From a gamma proteobacterium SS-5 (GTDB lineage Bacteria; Pseudomonadota; Gammaproteobacteria; Chromatiales; Chromatiaceae): 64,000 nucleotides of DNA. The notes beneath the pieces are model-generated. The model saw only the letters and a program-made list of their open reading frames with translations. It did no database searches and was not told the origin of the DNA. The stretch is taken from positions 1,984,001 through 2,048,000 of the forward strand of contig CP032508.2 in assembly GCA_009497875.2 (NCBI GenBank), in the 5' to 3' direction. Of the stretch, positions 29,959 through 38,394 are shown one piece after another. Each line of letters starts with the position of its first letter. Position 1 is the stretch's first letter. A program made the position numbers and the translations under genes.

Positions 29959-31809
29959 ATGAGCATTGTCCTCAGCACCGAGGCACCGCACAAGGACAGG
30001 CGTGACCTGCATAACCTCAAGTCCATGTTGCCCTACCTCTGGGAATACCGGGGCCGCGCCCTGTTTGCCCTGGCCTGCCTGCTGGTGTCCAAGGTAGCCA
30101 ATGTCGGCATCCCGGTGGTGATGAAGGACCTGGTGGATTACCTGGAGCAGACCGACAAGGCCCTGCTGCTGATGCCCTGGATGCTGCTGCTGGCCTACGG
30201 TCTGCTGCGCCTGGGCAATTCCCTGTTCAACGAGCTGCGCGATGCGGTGTTCGCCAAGGTGCGCTATCGCGCCATGCGCCGGCTTTCCACCCGGGTGCTG
30301 CATCATCTGCACGCCCTGTCCCTGCGCTTTCATCTGGAGCGCCAGACCGGTGCCCTCAGCCGCGACTTGGAGCGCGGCACCCGCTCGGTCAGCTCCATCC
30401 TCAACTACATGGTGTTCAGCATCCTGCCCATGCTGGTGGAATTCAGCCTGGTGGCAGCGGTGATGCTGAGCCAATACGACCCCATTTTCACCCTGGTTAC
30501 TTTCGGTGCTGTGGCGGTCTATGTTGCCTTTACTCTGGCGATCACCGAGTGGCGCATGGAGTATCGCCATCAGATGAACCGGCTGGATTCCGAGGCCAAC
30601 AATCAGGCCTTCGACAGCCTGATCAACTACGAAACGGTGAAATACTTCGGCAACGAGCCCATGGAGCTCAATCGCTACGACAACACCCTGGCGGACTGGG
30701 AATTCAACGCGGTCAAGAGCCAGACCTCCATGTCCCTGCTCAACTTTGGCCAGGGCGCGATCATCGCCCTGGGGGTGAGCCTGATCATGATCCTGGCCAC
30801 CCAGGGCGTGGTGGATGGCGAAATGAGCATCGGCGACCTGGTGCTGCTCAACGCCTTCATGCTACAGCTGTTCATCCCGCTCAACTTCCTCGGCGTGGTT
30901 TATCGCCAGATCAAATACGCCCTGGCGGACATGGACCGGGTATTCAAGCTGCTGGAGACCGAGCCGGAAATCCGCGATGCCGCCGATGCCGAGCCGCTGC
31001 AACTCAGCCGGGGTGAGATCCGCTTCGAGCAGGTGGATTTCGGCTACAACCCGGACCGGCAGATCCTGCACGGGGTGGATTTCTGCGTACCGGCTGGGCA
31101 AAAAGTGGCGGTGGTGGGCCACAGCGGCGCGGGTAAATCCACCCTGTCTCGCCTGTTGTATCGCTTTTATGAGGTGAGCGGCGGCCGCGTACTGATCGAT
31201 GGCCAGGATCTGCGCCATCTGACCCAGGCCAGTCTGCGCGAGGCCATCGGCATAGTCCCGCAAGACACGGTACTGTTCAACAACAGCATCTACTACAACC
31301 TCGCTTACGGCCGCCCCGATGCCAGCCGGGAAGAAATCGAACGGGCCGCCGAGCTGGCGCACATCCGCACCTTCATCGAGAGCCTGCCCCAGGGCTGGGA
31401 TACCCTGGTCGGCGAGCGCGGGCTGAAGCTCTCCGGCGGCGAGAAGCAGCGCGTCGCCATCGCCCGCGCCATGCTCAAGCGGCCGCGCATCCTCATCTTC
31501 GACGAGGCCACATCATCCCTGGACTCCAAGACCGAGCAGGCAATCCAGCACACCCTCAGGGAGGTAGCGCAAAACCACACCACCCTGGTCATAGCCCATC
31601 GCCTCTCCACCGTGGTTGATGCCGACCGCATTTTGGTGATGGAGCAGGGCCGCATCATCGAGCAGGGCAGCCACCGCGAACTGCTCGCCCAACAAGGCCA
31701 ATACAGCCGTATGTGGGCGCTGCAGCAGGAGGAGCGGGATAAGGCATTTTTGTCTGAAGGGCCAGATGAAAGCCTGAGATCCTCAGGCGGGGAGGATCAA
31801 AGCCGATGA
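29959..31809 (+). CDS. Atm1/HMT1-type ABC exporter, fused TMD-NBD half transporter
   Basis: A 616-residue half transporter that should work as a homodimer in the inner membrane. About six membrane helices precede the nucleotide-binding domain. FNALIN-type ATM1 features are seen as [20 protein letters not shown]. Walker A is GHSGAGKST, the Q-loop [11 protein letters not shown], the signature LSGGEKQR and Walker [11 protein letters not shown]. Atm1-like proteins export glutathione-linked metals or sulfur species. The exact substrate is inferred only by family. The ATG at 29959 follows AGGAA. The stop overlaps the start of a Fic gene by four bases. Confidence 0.93.
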   Translation: MSIVLSTEAPHKDRRDLHNLKSMLPYLWEYRGRALFALACLLVSKVANVGIPVVMKDLVDYLEQTDKALLLMPWMLLLAYGLLRLGNSLFNELRDAVFAKVRYRAMRRLSTRVLHHLHALSLRFHLERQTGALSRDLERGTRSVSSILNYMVFSILPMLVEFSLVAAVMLSQYDPIFTLVTFGAVAVYVAFTLAITEWRMEYRHQMNRLDSEANNQAFDSLINYETVKYFGNEPMELNRYDNTLADWEFNAVKSQTSMSLLNFGQGAIIALGVSLIMILATQGVVDGEMSIGDLVLLNAFMLQLFIPLNFLGVVYRQIKYALADMDRVFKLLETEPEIRDAADAEPLQLSRGEIRFEQVDFGYNPDRQILHGVDFCVPAGQKVAVVGHSGAGKSTLSRLLYRFYEVSGGRVLIDGQDLRHLTQASLREAIGIVPQDTVLFNNSIYYNLAYGRPDASREEIERAAELAHIRTFIESLPQGWDTLVGERGLKLSGGEKQRVAIARAMLKRPRILIFDEATSSLDSKTEQAIQHTLREVAQNHTTLVIAHRLSTVVDADRILVMEQGRIIEQGSHRELLAQQGQYSRMWALQQEERDKAFLSEGPDESLRSSGGEDQSR

Positions 31810-32411
31810 TTTTGCCAAATAAACTGGGCATCACTGATCAGGTTGAATTGGCCAAGACGGAAGAGAAGATCAGCAAGCAAAAGGCCAAGCAACTATTTGA
31901 CTCGGGTGAGATAGATAACGCAGAGGTTGGCAGCTTTGCTGGGCTGGCCTTTGTCCATGCTCGCCTGTTTGGTGACCTCTATGACTTTGCCGGGAAAATG
32001 CGTGAGGTGAATATCGCCAAGGGCGATTTCCGCTTTGCTCCGCTGATGTATCTGGAGGCCTCGCTGAGGCATATTGATGCCATGCCGCAAAGCAGTTTTG
32101 ACGAAATCATCGAGAAATATGTCGAGATGAATGTTGCCCACCCCTTTCGCGAGGGTAATGGCCGTGCCACGCGCATCTGGCTGGATTTGATGCTCAAAAA
32201 GGCAATCAAAAAGGTGGTTGATTGGAATCAGGTCGATAAGGCTGAGTATCTTTCTGCCATGCAGCGCAGTGTGGTGAAAGATATTGAGCTTAAGTCCTTG
32301 CTCAAACAGGCGCTCACTGATCGAATTAATGACCGCGTCTTGTTCATGAAAGGGATTGATGTGAGTTATTTTTACGAGGGCTATTACGAATTCAGAACAG
32401 AGGATCTTTGA
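31806..32411 (+). CDS. Fic-domain protein adenylyltransferase, class III
   Basis: A 201-residue Fic enzyme, expected to transfer AMP from ATP to a hydroxyl side chain of a target protein. The catalytic loop is [12 protein letters not shown] (about 112-123). The C-terminal helix carries SYFYEG (S187-x-x-x-E191-G192), the (S/T)xxxE(G/N) autoinhibitory motif found at the C-terminus in class III Fic proteins such as that of Neisseria meningitidis. It overlaps the ABC transporter gene by ATGA. Base composition is noticeably AT-richer than the neighbours, suggesting acquisition. No antitoxin gene is adjacent, consistent with built-in inhibition. Confidence 0.93.
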   Translation: MILPNKLGITDQVELAKTEEKISKQKAKQLFDSGEIDNAEVGSFAGLAFVHARLFGDLYDFAGKMREVNIAKGDFRFAPLMYLEASLRHIDAMPQSSFDEIIEKYVEMNVAHPFREGNGRATRIWLDLMLKKAIKKVVDWNQVDKAEYLSAMQRSVVKDIELKSLLKQALTDRINDRVLFMKGIDVSYFYEGYYEFRTEDL

Positions 32412-32568
32412 GTGCGGGGATTGGGTTAAGCCAATCAGATAGCTCGGTCCGTGGCAACCTGGTGGGAGGGCAGCTTGCTGCGCGACTTGGCCGCTAGGGC
32501 TTTAATCTGCCTGCCTTTCCCGTTATGCTCCCATGAGTGATTTTTGCCTTGAATGTAGAGTTATCCCC

Positions 32569-33552
32569 ATGCACCCCGCTTTCTCAGTCATTTTCCTGAC
32601 AACCCTCATCGGTGTCGGTCAGGGCCTGTTTCTTGCCTTGTTCACAGCCCAGCTCTATGCCCTGGCCGGTCTTCTGGAGGCGCAACCGAGCTGGGATTTC
32701 TATGCCTTGGGCTCGCTGGTGTCGCTGGGTTTTCTCGCCTTGGGTCTGCTGGCCTCCTTCTTCCATCTCGGCCGTCCCGAACGGGCCTGGCGGGCTGCCA
32801 GCCAGTGGCGTACCTCCTGGCTATCGCGCGAGGTCATAGCCCTGCCCATCGCCATTGGGCTGATTGCCCTGTATGGCCTGCTGCATTTTCTGGAATGGAC
32901 CGCGCCATTGTTCACTCTGGGCGAAGGCCTTGCGGTGGACGCCAGCCTGATCATCGGTGTGCTGGCGACCCTGGCGGTGTTTGCCCTGTTTGTCTGCACC
33001 GGCATGATCTACGCCGCCCTGCGTTTTCTGCAGGAATGGCACAGCCCGCTGACGGTGATCAACTTCACCTTGTTCGGCATTGCCTCGGGCTTTCTTGCCG
33101 CCGCCGTGCTGGCCGCCTGGCAGGGCAGTGATCTGGCAGGCTTTTTCGCCGGCTGGGCCTTGGTGGCCACCACCCTGGCGCTGATCGGCCGGGGTGCCTC
33201 TTTGTTGCGCAATCGGCGCATCAAGCACAAGTCCAATGTACAAAGCGCCATCGGGGTGCGCCACACCGTCATCAAGCAAAAGGCCATGGGTTTTCTTGGT
33301 GGCTCTTTCAATACCCGCGAGTTCTTTCACGGTAGTTCACGGGCCAAGGTGACCCTGATCCGCAATCTGTTTCTGATCCTTAGCTTCCCACTTCCCAGTC
33401 TGTTTGCCGCCATTCTCCTGTTCGGCTGGGGCGGCGTGGAGTTGGCCCTGCTTGCCTTCATAAGCCAATATCTGGGCCTGATGGCCGAGCGTTGGTATTT
33501 TTTTGCCGATACCAGCCATCCGCAGAATATCTACTATCAATCCATGGCCTGA
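32569..33552 (+). CDS. DmsC-family membrane anchor subunit
   Basis: A 327-residue protein with about eight membrane helices that resembles DmsC/SoeC anchors of molybdopterin enzymes (DMSO reductase, sulfite dehydrogenase SoeABC). Diagnostic parts are FFHLGRPERAWRAASQWRTS, SWLSREV and a C-terminal AERWYFFADTSHPQNIYYQ. Such anchors bind quinone and connect it to an iron-sulfur subunit. No DmsA/B or SoeA/B partner is encoded in this window. The ATG at 32569 fits the family start. An in-frame ATG at 32533 would add a cysteine-containing leader of 12 residues. Confidence 0.85.
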   Translation: MHPAFSVIFLTTLIGVGQGLFLALFTAQLYALAGLLEAQPSWDFYALGSLVSLGFLALGLLASFFHLGRPERAWRAASQWRTSWLSREVIALPIAIGLIALYGLLHFLEWTAPLFTLGEGLAVDASLIIGVLATLAVFALFVCTGMIYAALRFLQEWHSPLTVINFTLFGIASGFLAAAVLAAWQGSDLAGFFAGWALVATTLALIGRGASLLRNRRIKHKSNVQSAIGVRHTVIKQKAMGFLGGSFNTREFFHGSSRAKVTLIRNLFLILSFPLPSLFAAILLFGWGGVELALLAFISQYLGLMAERWYFFADTSHPQNIYYQSMA

Positions 33553-34127
33553 TGGCCCTGGGAGCTAAGTGCCTGGGAGCTCCGAGCGCTGGCTCGGAGG
33601 CGTTCTGCATGGGCCGGTGTCTAGCCAGTTGTAGACCAGCCATGTCCTGAGCCTGTCGAAGGCCACGCCCGCTTGTCCGATCTCGATCAGCAAGCGGCTG
33701 GAATCACGGGCAAGCTTCCTCCCAGCGGACAGCCCAAGGGTAGGAGCGGCCTTGGCCGCGAAGGGCGCTTAACCCTAAAAAGAGCATTTGGCCACAGAGC
33801 CACAGAGCGCACAGAGAAAAATCAATGTGTTGGAAAGCGAACATTCAAAACCTTCTAAGTGAGCCCAGTCTGATAGGTAACTCATTGAAACAACTCTGTG
33901 ATCTCGGCTCTGGCTCCAGGCTTCGCTCTACCTCCTCCGTCCCTGGAGTCGTCGGCTCTGGCTCCAGGCTTCGCTCTACCTCCTCCGTCGGGCCTACAGG
34001 GAGGTAGGTCATGCCAAACCGATGACTGGATCATCGGTGGCCCTGGAGTCGTCTGTGGCTCTGTGGCCAAATGCTCTTTTTAGGTTCATCCGAACATTAG
34101 GCTTGGCCGCATCAGGATAAAAACCCC
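33553..34127. other. repeat-filled intergenic region
   Basis: A 575-bp gap. It contains CCGAGCGCTGGCTCGG (near 33582, also near 6098), REP-like GGCAAGCTTCCTCCC and AGGAGCGGCCTTGGCCGC (33695-33760), and the long MITE-like element at 33773-34086. No gene was recognised. Confidence 0.55.
33773..34086. repeat. MITE-like element with ~32-bp terminal inverted repeats
   Basis: The left end CCTAAAAAGAGCATTTGGCC plus ACAGAGCCACAG is matched by the reverse complement at the right end (about 34054-34086). Inside are two direct copies of GGCTCTGGCTCCAGGCTTCG plus CTCTACCTCCTCCGTC (33904 and 33954), and a CCGATGACTGGATCATCGG palindrome. It is about 314 bp with no coding capacity. A shorter relative is at 9872-9990. 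Confidence 0.75.
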
Positions 34128-34823
34128 ATGTACCCTCGTTTGAGTCTGCTGCATCTGGATGAATTGGGCGAGAAACGGTTGGCCCGGTTGCGCGATCTGC
34201 TGGACCCGGCCGAGCGTGAGCAGGCGGCACGTTTTGTGTTTGAGGCCAATCGGCTGGAGTACATCGCCGCCCACGGCCTGCTGCGCAGCCTGCTGGCGGA
34301 GGAGACCCGGCGGGATGGGGCCAGGCTGCGCTTTATTCGAGCGGGGCAGGGGGCCAAGCCCCGGTTGGATGGAGCGGAAGGGCAGGGGTTGGATTTCAAC
34401 ATCAGCCATACCAGCGGGCTGGTGGTCTGCGCCCTGCTGCGCGATGGTCAGCTGGGGGTGGATGCCGAATACTTGGGGCGCAATCTGGACCTGTCGCTTG
34501 CCCGCCGCTTCTTTGCCGCCGATGAGGCCGATTGGCTGGAGGAACAGGCGGAACCGGCGCAGGCCTTTGTGCAGCTGTGGACCCTGAAAGAGGCCCTGGT
34601 CAAGGCTGTGGGGCAGGGCATTGCCATGGGGCTTGGGAGTTTTTCCGTGCGCCCCGATCCGCCGCGCCTGTTGCGCGTTGATACACCTTTGCTGGGCAAG
34701 CCGGAGCGGTGGCGGCTGTGGCAGACCCGTCCCGGTGACAGCTACAGCCTGGCCCTGGCCTGGTGTGGTGCAGATGCCACAACTGAACCCCAGATCATCA
34801 GCCCCTGGGCCCTGTTGCCCTGA
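34128..34823 (+). CDS. 4'-phosphopantetheinyl transferase, Sfp type
   Basis: A 231-residue enzyme that attaches the phosphopantetheine arm of CoA to carrier proteins. The paired motifs are LGVDAEYLGR and WTLKEALVKAVGQGI, separated by the normal distance, with NISHTSG upstream. Size fits the Sfp/Gsp group rather than the short AcpS. It may modify the fatty-acid ACP encoded at 52564-52797 or secondary-metabolite carriers. No biosynthetic cluster is adjacent. Confidence 0.93.
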   Translation: MYPRLSLLHLDELGEKRLARLRDLLDPAEREQAARFVFEANRLEYIAAHGLLRSLLAEETRRDGARLRFIRAGQGAKPRLDGAEGQGLDFNISHTSGLVVCALLRDGQLGVDAEYLGRNLDLSLARRFFAADEADWLEEQAEPAQAFVQLWTLKEALVKAVGQGIAMGLGSFSVRPDPPRLLRVDTPLLGKPERWRLWQTRPGDSYSLALAWCGADATTEPQIISPWALLP

Positions 34824-34855
34824 TCGTGCATGACGGATAGAGCAAAACAGACCGA

Positions 34856-35170
34856 TCAGAAAATCCAGCTGATCATCAGCCAAATAATGAAGAAAAAGAG
34901 GAAGAATCCGCCCAGTATGAACTGTATTTCACCCAGCAGGCCATCGCCCGAGGCCAGGGCAAACACCAGCATCAGCCCCAGGGTAATGAAAAAGGAGATG
35001 ATGGCGGCATCCTTCAGCCCCAGCCCCGGAGCAAGGTGCAGGACAATCAGGTCAGATAGCGGCGGCAGCATGAGCAGTGCGGCAGCGACCAAGACGGCCA
35101 CCAGTGCGATGAGGATGATGGCGATTCTCCGAGATTCGTTCTTGTCCTGATTGTCGAGCTGTCCGGTCAT
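34856..35170 (-). CDS. small three-helix membrane protein
   Basis: A 104-residue protein with a charged N-terminus (MTGQLDNQDKNESRR) and three hydrophobic segments (about 16-36, 55-72, 83-103). No recognised family. It starts four bases after the PH-domain gene and is probably co-translated with it. Confidence 0.65.
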   Translation of the reverse strand: MTGQLDNQDKNESRRIAIILIALVAVLVAAALLMLPPLSDLIVLHLAPGLGLKDAAIISFFITLGLMLVFALASGDGLLGEIQFILGGFFLFFFIIWLMISWIF

Positions 35171-35174
35171 TGCC

Positions 35175-35579
35175 TCAGTCGTCGTTTTGCCCTAGTTTGA
35201 TCAATTCCCGTACCCGGTTCGGCTCAGGCATGCCGGTAGCGACGATCTCTGGGCTGTCGCCAGCAGTAAAGATCTCCAGGGTACCCACCCCGAATATGCG
35301 GTTAAAGAAGGATTGCTTGACCCTGATGGTGCGCACACTGTTGATGCTGATCTCTGCGCGCTCCTTGCTCAGCAGGCCCTTCTCAAACAGAATTTCGCTA
35401 TCATTCATCGAAAGCCGGGATGACTTGGTTTGCAGATACCACCAGAGCAGAATCAGCAGGCCCAAGCCAAATGCCGGGATCAACACCAGGCAGAGAATGA
35501 ACCCCAAAGGGTTGTTCTTGAACATTGCGGGGTGTTCATCGTAGAGCGCTCCCTGCTGCTCGATAGTGTCTTTACTCAT
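35175..35579 (-). CDS. membrane-anchored bacterial PH-domain protein
   Basis: A 134-residue protein with one hairpin-like hydrophobic region (about 24-47) followed by a bacterial PH (YdbS/DUF304-like) domain: RLSMNDSEILFEKGLLSKER, then ISINSVRTIRVKQSFFNRIF and GVGTLEIFTAG. Such domains occur at membranes with unknown ligands. It forms a two-gene unit with the three-helix protein downstream. Confidence 0.8.
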   Translation of the reverse strand: MSKDTIEQQGALYDEHPAMFKNNPLGFILCLVLIPAFGLGLLILLWWYLQTKSSRLSMNDSEILFEKGLLSKERAEISINSVRTIRVKQSFFNRIFGVGTLEIFTAGDSPEIVATGMPEPNRVRELIKLGQNDD

Positions 35580-35716
35580 TGCATGGATCCTGTATGAAGG
35601 TTCTCGGAAAGGAGGGATTGTAACTTGGTGCTTAAGAAAAAACAGGAAAACAATTGGGGCCTGGCCCTAAGTACTCTGTGGAGCCAAGGCTTATAACTCG
35701 GTGATCAGGCTAGTAT

Positions 35717-36016
35717 TTACCAAGGGATTTGTTTTTCTGAATCAAGAACCACTGGCGATAGGCTGTCCTCGGTTTCAGCCTCCTGTTCGGCAAGAATCTC
35801 CCACATACCGTTTTGGTGGAGCCAGATGGGATCGGCATCCTGCGTAATCCACTCATCCTCTGGGATACCATCGATGGTAGCCGGGCGTTTCACCCTGACC
35901 TGGTTGCCATTCATGAATACCGTCATATAGTTGCGCCGACGCTCCTGCTTGGCCTTCTTGTGCGCTTTCTTTTGCTGGGGAGTGAGTTGATTTTTGTTTT
36001 TTTCATCCTGGGGCAC
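35717..36016 (-). CDS. uncharacterised small protein
   Basis: A 99-residue, highly charged protein (N-terminus Lys/Gln-rich, middle IPEDEWITQDADPIWLHQNG, acidic C-terminus). No family recognised. The GTG start at 36016 lies immediately after the TGA of the SEC-C gene, so the two are translationally coupled. The 137 bp downstream are AT-rich without a clear terminator. Confidence 0.6.
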   Translation of the reverse strand: MPQDEKNKNQLTPQQKKAHKKAKQERRRNYMTVFMNGNQVRVKRPATIDGIPEDEWITQDADPIWLHQNGMWEILAEQEAETEDSLSPVVLDSEKQIPW

Positions 36017-36529
36017 TCATGCCTGAAGGATGCCATTAATGCCGCAACATTTCTTGAATTTACTGCCACTACCACAGGGGCAGGGGTCGTTTCTGCCGAC
36101 CTTCTGCCGGGGTTGTGTTTGACAAACTGACACGGCCGCCTTGACGGCCTTGTAATCATTTTTCATTTTTTCAATCCAGAAATCATTAAGCAACCGCTGG
36201 AATAACACCAGAATAGCATCGGGGTTGAGCAGGTTCGGGCTGGTAAGATCAATGCTTGCACCGTCCATGGGCGGAAATACACCATCATCACTGGTGCCCA
36301 TCCATTGTCTGTAATAATCCGCCGACTCCCAACCAAAGTTGATGATGGCAACCGGCTTGCCGTTGTGCTGCACCTGAATCATGGTCTTGCGGCAGTCGCA
36401 ATCGGGTTCATCACAGTACATATCGATAAAGCTGTATTCGCCGTCGGGTAACTCCTGGCTGTCCACAAGCGTCACCGTGCGAACGCGATGCGCCTGGCCA
36501 ATGAATTCACCTGCAGGTATAAAAGTCAT
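36017..36529 (-). CDS. SEC-C zinc-motif protein
   Basis: A 170-residue protein ending in the SEC-C metal-binding motif [19 protein letters not shown], the zinc finger found at the end of SecA and in many small stand-alone proteins. The N-terminal ~130 residues have a Cys-rich patch ([12 protein letters not shown]) and an alpha/beta-like segment of unknown fold. AAGGAG precedes the ATG. The function is unknown. AT-rich composition and position in the island suggest horizontal acquisition. Confidence 0.8.
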   Translation of the reverse strand: MTFIPAGEFIGQAHRVRTVTLVDSQELPDGEYSFIDMYCDEPDCDCRKTMIQVQHNGKPVAIINFGWESADYYRQWMGTSDDGVFPPMDGASIDLTSPNLLNPDAILVLFQRLLNDFWIEKMKNDYKAVKAAVSVCQTQPRQKVGRNDPCPCGSGSKFKKCCGINGILQA

Positions 36530-36572
36530 TAACTACTCCTTACTCGTTTTGCATTGGAAAAGAAAAAACCGA

Positions 36573-36686
36573 TTATCCTGAAAAGAGCAGTTGAACCGCA
36601 GATTTCTCAGATTCTAAACGAATGCGAATATGGCTTTGATCATCAAATGGACGATTGAACGCGAAATTATCAAGATAGATTCTCAT
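36573..36686 (-). pseudogene. N-terminal remnant of a PIN-domain protein
   Basis: A 37-codon frame begins MRIYLDNFAFNRPFDDQSHI and continues RIRLESEKSAV before a stop. YLDxxxFNRPFDDQSxxRIRLE is the start of a common family of PIN-domain nucleases of the toxin type. The remaining ~100 residues, including the other catalytic acids, are missing. It lies directly next to the attC-like site at 36750-36821, as a cassette gene would. Confidence 0.65.
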
Positions 36687-36749
36687 GATACTTTACTTTC
36701 TTGATCGTGAGTTATTTTTATTGTTATTCATCTGTCTCGCTTTTCATTT

Positions 36750-36821
36750 GCTAACGTCGCAAATCAGCCGACCGAAAAGCGCGTAGCGGTTTTTGGGTCG
36801 GCTGGATTTGCCTTGTTAGGC
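36750..36821 (-). other. integron attC-like recombination site
   Basis: On the minus strand the left arm GCCTAACAAGGCAAATCCAG plus CCGACC pairs with the right arm GGTCGGCT-GATTTGCGACGTTAGC. The arms show the attC pattern: inverted CCTAAC / GTTAG cores, a short unpaired spacer, and one unpaired base (the extra C in ATCC) in the left arm. About 72 bp in all, including an apical GAAAAGCG...CGGTTTTT part. It begins four bases after the stop codon of the 94-residue gene, as expected for a gene cassette. Confidence 0.8.
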
Positions 36822-36824
36822 GAC

Positions 36825-37109
36825 TTAGCGTCTGATTCCACCACCATACCGACCGAGACCTTGATCCAGTTCACGCCTTGGATCTACACTGAGTTCATCT
36901 CGCATTTGAGCACGAACATCTGTTTCGTAGCGTATCTGGTCACTTGGCCTACTAAGGTCATATTGATATTGGGTGCCTCCAGAACCTTGGTATCGATAGT
37001 TGGGGTTGCCTGAGCTATCATATGGGTCATTACTGTAATCCCATGCAATTGCGGGCAACGACACCGTTGTTGCGATAAGCCCTACAGCCATCATGATATT
37101 TCTTTTCAT
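36825..37109 (-). CDS. small secreted protein carried in an integron-type cassette
   Basis: A 94-residue protein with a signal peptide (1-20, MKRNIMMAVGLIATTVSLPA, then IAW) and a hydrophilic Tyr/Gly/Asp/Arg-rich mature part (DPYDSSGNPNYRYQGSGG) without cysteines. No family recognised. GGAG precedes the ATG at 37109 by six bases, only 21 bases from the predicted cassette boundary. The gene is bounded by an attC-like site on each side and is AT-richer than the core genome. Confidence 0.75.
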   Translation of the reverse strand: MKRNIMMAVGLIATTVSLPAIAWDYSNDPYDSSGNPNYRYQGSGGTQYQYDLSRPSDQIRYETDVRAQMRDELSVDPRRELDQGLGRYGGGIRR

Positions 37110-37125
37110 AATATTCTCCATTTGT

Positions 37126-37176
37126 AGTAACGTCGTTCTTGCCTACATTGCTAGGCGCCCGACGTTGTTATACGCC
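37126..37176 (-). other. second, shorter attC-like site
   Basis: On the minus strand GCGTATAACAACGTCGGGCG ... AACGACGTTACTAC has complementary TAAC/GTTA cores and CGTCG/CGACG arms around an inner GCCTA...TAGGC stem. It is shorter and less regular than the site at 36750-36821. Recombination at both G/TT points would define a 376-bp cassette (36755-37130). Confidence 0.55.
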
Positions 37177-37325
37177 TACCAGTTGAATAGACTGAGATCT
37201 GCCAATATTGTGCTAGACAGGCGTCAGTCTAACGCAATATTGCTAGATGGTGCTCGAAGGTTAATAAACCTCCCTTCAACCTACCTGAGCCCAATCCGGC
37301 CCCCTAACCCATAACACCCCAAATC

Positions 37326-37650
37326 TTACTCCCCATCCCGCATCAATTCTATCAAGTCATCGGTTGAGGGCAGGGCGGTGCTTTCTTCGCTGGAGGTACG
37401 TCTTCGGCCTTGAAGTCGCGCTGGCAGCCGAGAGTTTCCTTGCCGATGCGGCCGATCAGCTGCTTGCGACCCTGGCCCGGCGGCAGGTGCGGGCCATCCG
37501 GGTCCAGGGGGCGAGTATCTTACTACAGCGTGGTCTTGGGCTGAGTCTCCCAGGCCAGCGCCATGACCAGGGCCAGGTGGCCGGCCTCAGGGCTGAGTTT
37601 GGACAGGATGTCTTCTGCTGAGGGAGCTTCATCTTCGGGGGGGCTCCATC
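37326..37650 (-). pseudogene. decayed coding remnant
   Basis: One minus-strand frame reads EAPSAEDILSKLSPEAGHL then LALVMALAWETQPKTTL before two stops. In another frame the sequence ends TSSEESTALPSTDDLIELM plus RDGE at a stop (37326-37328). GC content is like the core genome. It looks like the C-terminal part of a gene broken by frameshifts. The family was not recognised. Between it and the second attC-like site (37177-37325) only short inverted and direct repeats were seen (CAATATTGTGCTAGA and CAATATTGCTAGA). Confidence 0.35.
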
Positions 37651-37653
37651 GGC

Positions 37654-38235
37654 TCACAGGTAGTCATCGTCATTTTGTTTTTGCAACAGGATCTTGAGTG
37701 GATAGCGATCCTTGCTGTTTGGCGTCTTGCAGAAATAGAAACTGGCACGGACAGCGCGGCTGAAGCCGGCGAGGGAGAACCGCTCTATCTTGGTGTCCTT
37801 GTCCCGCCGCAGGCGCAGCCATTTGCCCTCCAGCATCTCCGCCACCAGGGCCTGTGCCTGGGGTTGATCCAGGTCGAAATAACCGCTGGTAAACTTGACC
37901 CCCTGCCGGGTGCGGCCGTTCTGTTCATCCTTGAAGCGTAGTCGGCGCTTGCTGTCCTGGTCCACCCGGGCCTGGATGCTGTGCCCCTTGAGGCCGGTGG
38001 CGTAGGGGCCATAGAGGCTGTAGGCCAATTGCACCCGGCAAGGCCCCTGTTTTTGCGGAGAGGCGGTCAATTGCAGGCGGGATTTGCCATAATGGCCGCT
38101 GGCCGAGAGGCTGAAGGCGGAATAGCTGCCGTTCATGGAGCGGGTCTCAAAGTGCCAGTCCCCCACCCGCTCCTGATCGGCCAGGGCGGCAGAGGGTAAA
38201 AGGCTCAGCAGCAGCAGGGATAAAGTCCAGCGCAT
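37654..38235 (-). CDS. secreted protein of unknown function
   Basis: A 193-residue protein with a clear signal peptide (1-19, ending SAALA before DQERVGDW). The mature part is beta-rich, begins GDWHFETRSMNGSYSAFSLS, and has two cysteines (GPCRV, FYFCKTP) that could form a disulfide. The opening resembles invasion-associated-locus-B-like periplasmic proteins, but similarity is too weak for a name. It is divergent from the PepSY/two-component unit, 159 bp away. Confidence 0.75.
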   Translation of the reverse strand: MRWTLSLLLLSLLPSAALADQERVGDWHFETRSMNGSYSAFSLSASGHYGKSRLQLTASPQKQGPCRVQLAYSLYGPYATGLKGHSIQARVDQDSKRRLRFKDEQNGRTRQGVKFTSGYFDLDQPQAQALVAEMLEGKWLRLRRDKDTKIERFSLAGFSRAVRASFYFCKTPNSKDRYPLKILLQKQNDDDYL

Positions 38236-38394
38236 GGGTGTCTCCTCCGGGGTGGGGGTTACACTTTAGACAATTGCGCAGGGTGAGAAAAGCCGCGCCT
38301 TCTGTCGGGTCCTTCTGCGCTGTTCAGCGCGGGTTCATCTTGCCTGGCTATGCTGTGCTGGTGGTCGATAATCAATGCAGGATCGAGGAGTTCC

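Noticed and set aside
35581-35716. Possible further attC site downstream of the 99-residue gene
   Set aside because: GAGTTATAAGCC is suggestive of one core, but no complementary arm was found.
36813-37013. 66-codon plus-strand frame opposite the cassette gene
   Set aside because: It overlaps the attC-like site and lacks a ribosome site. The minus-strand frame has a signal peptide and a good ribosome site.
37364-37621. 85-codon plus-strand frame
   Set aside because: It is opposite to better, though broken, minus-strand coding sequence and shows no start site or domain.
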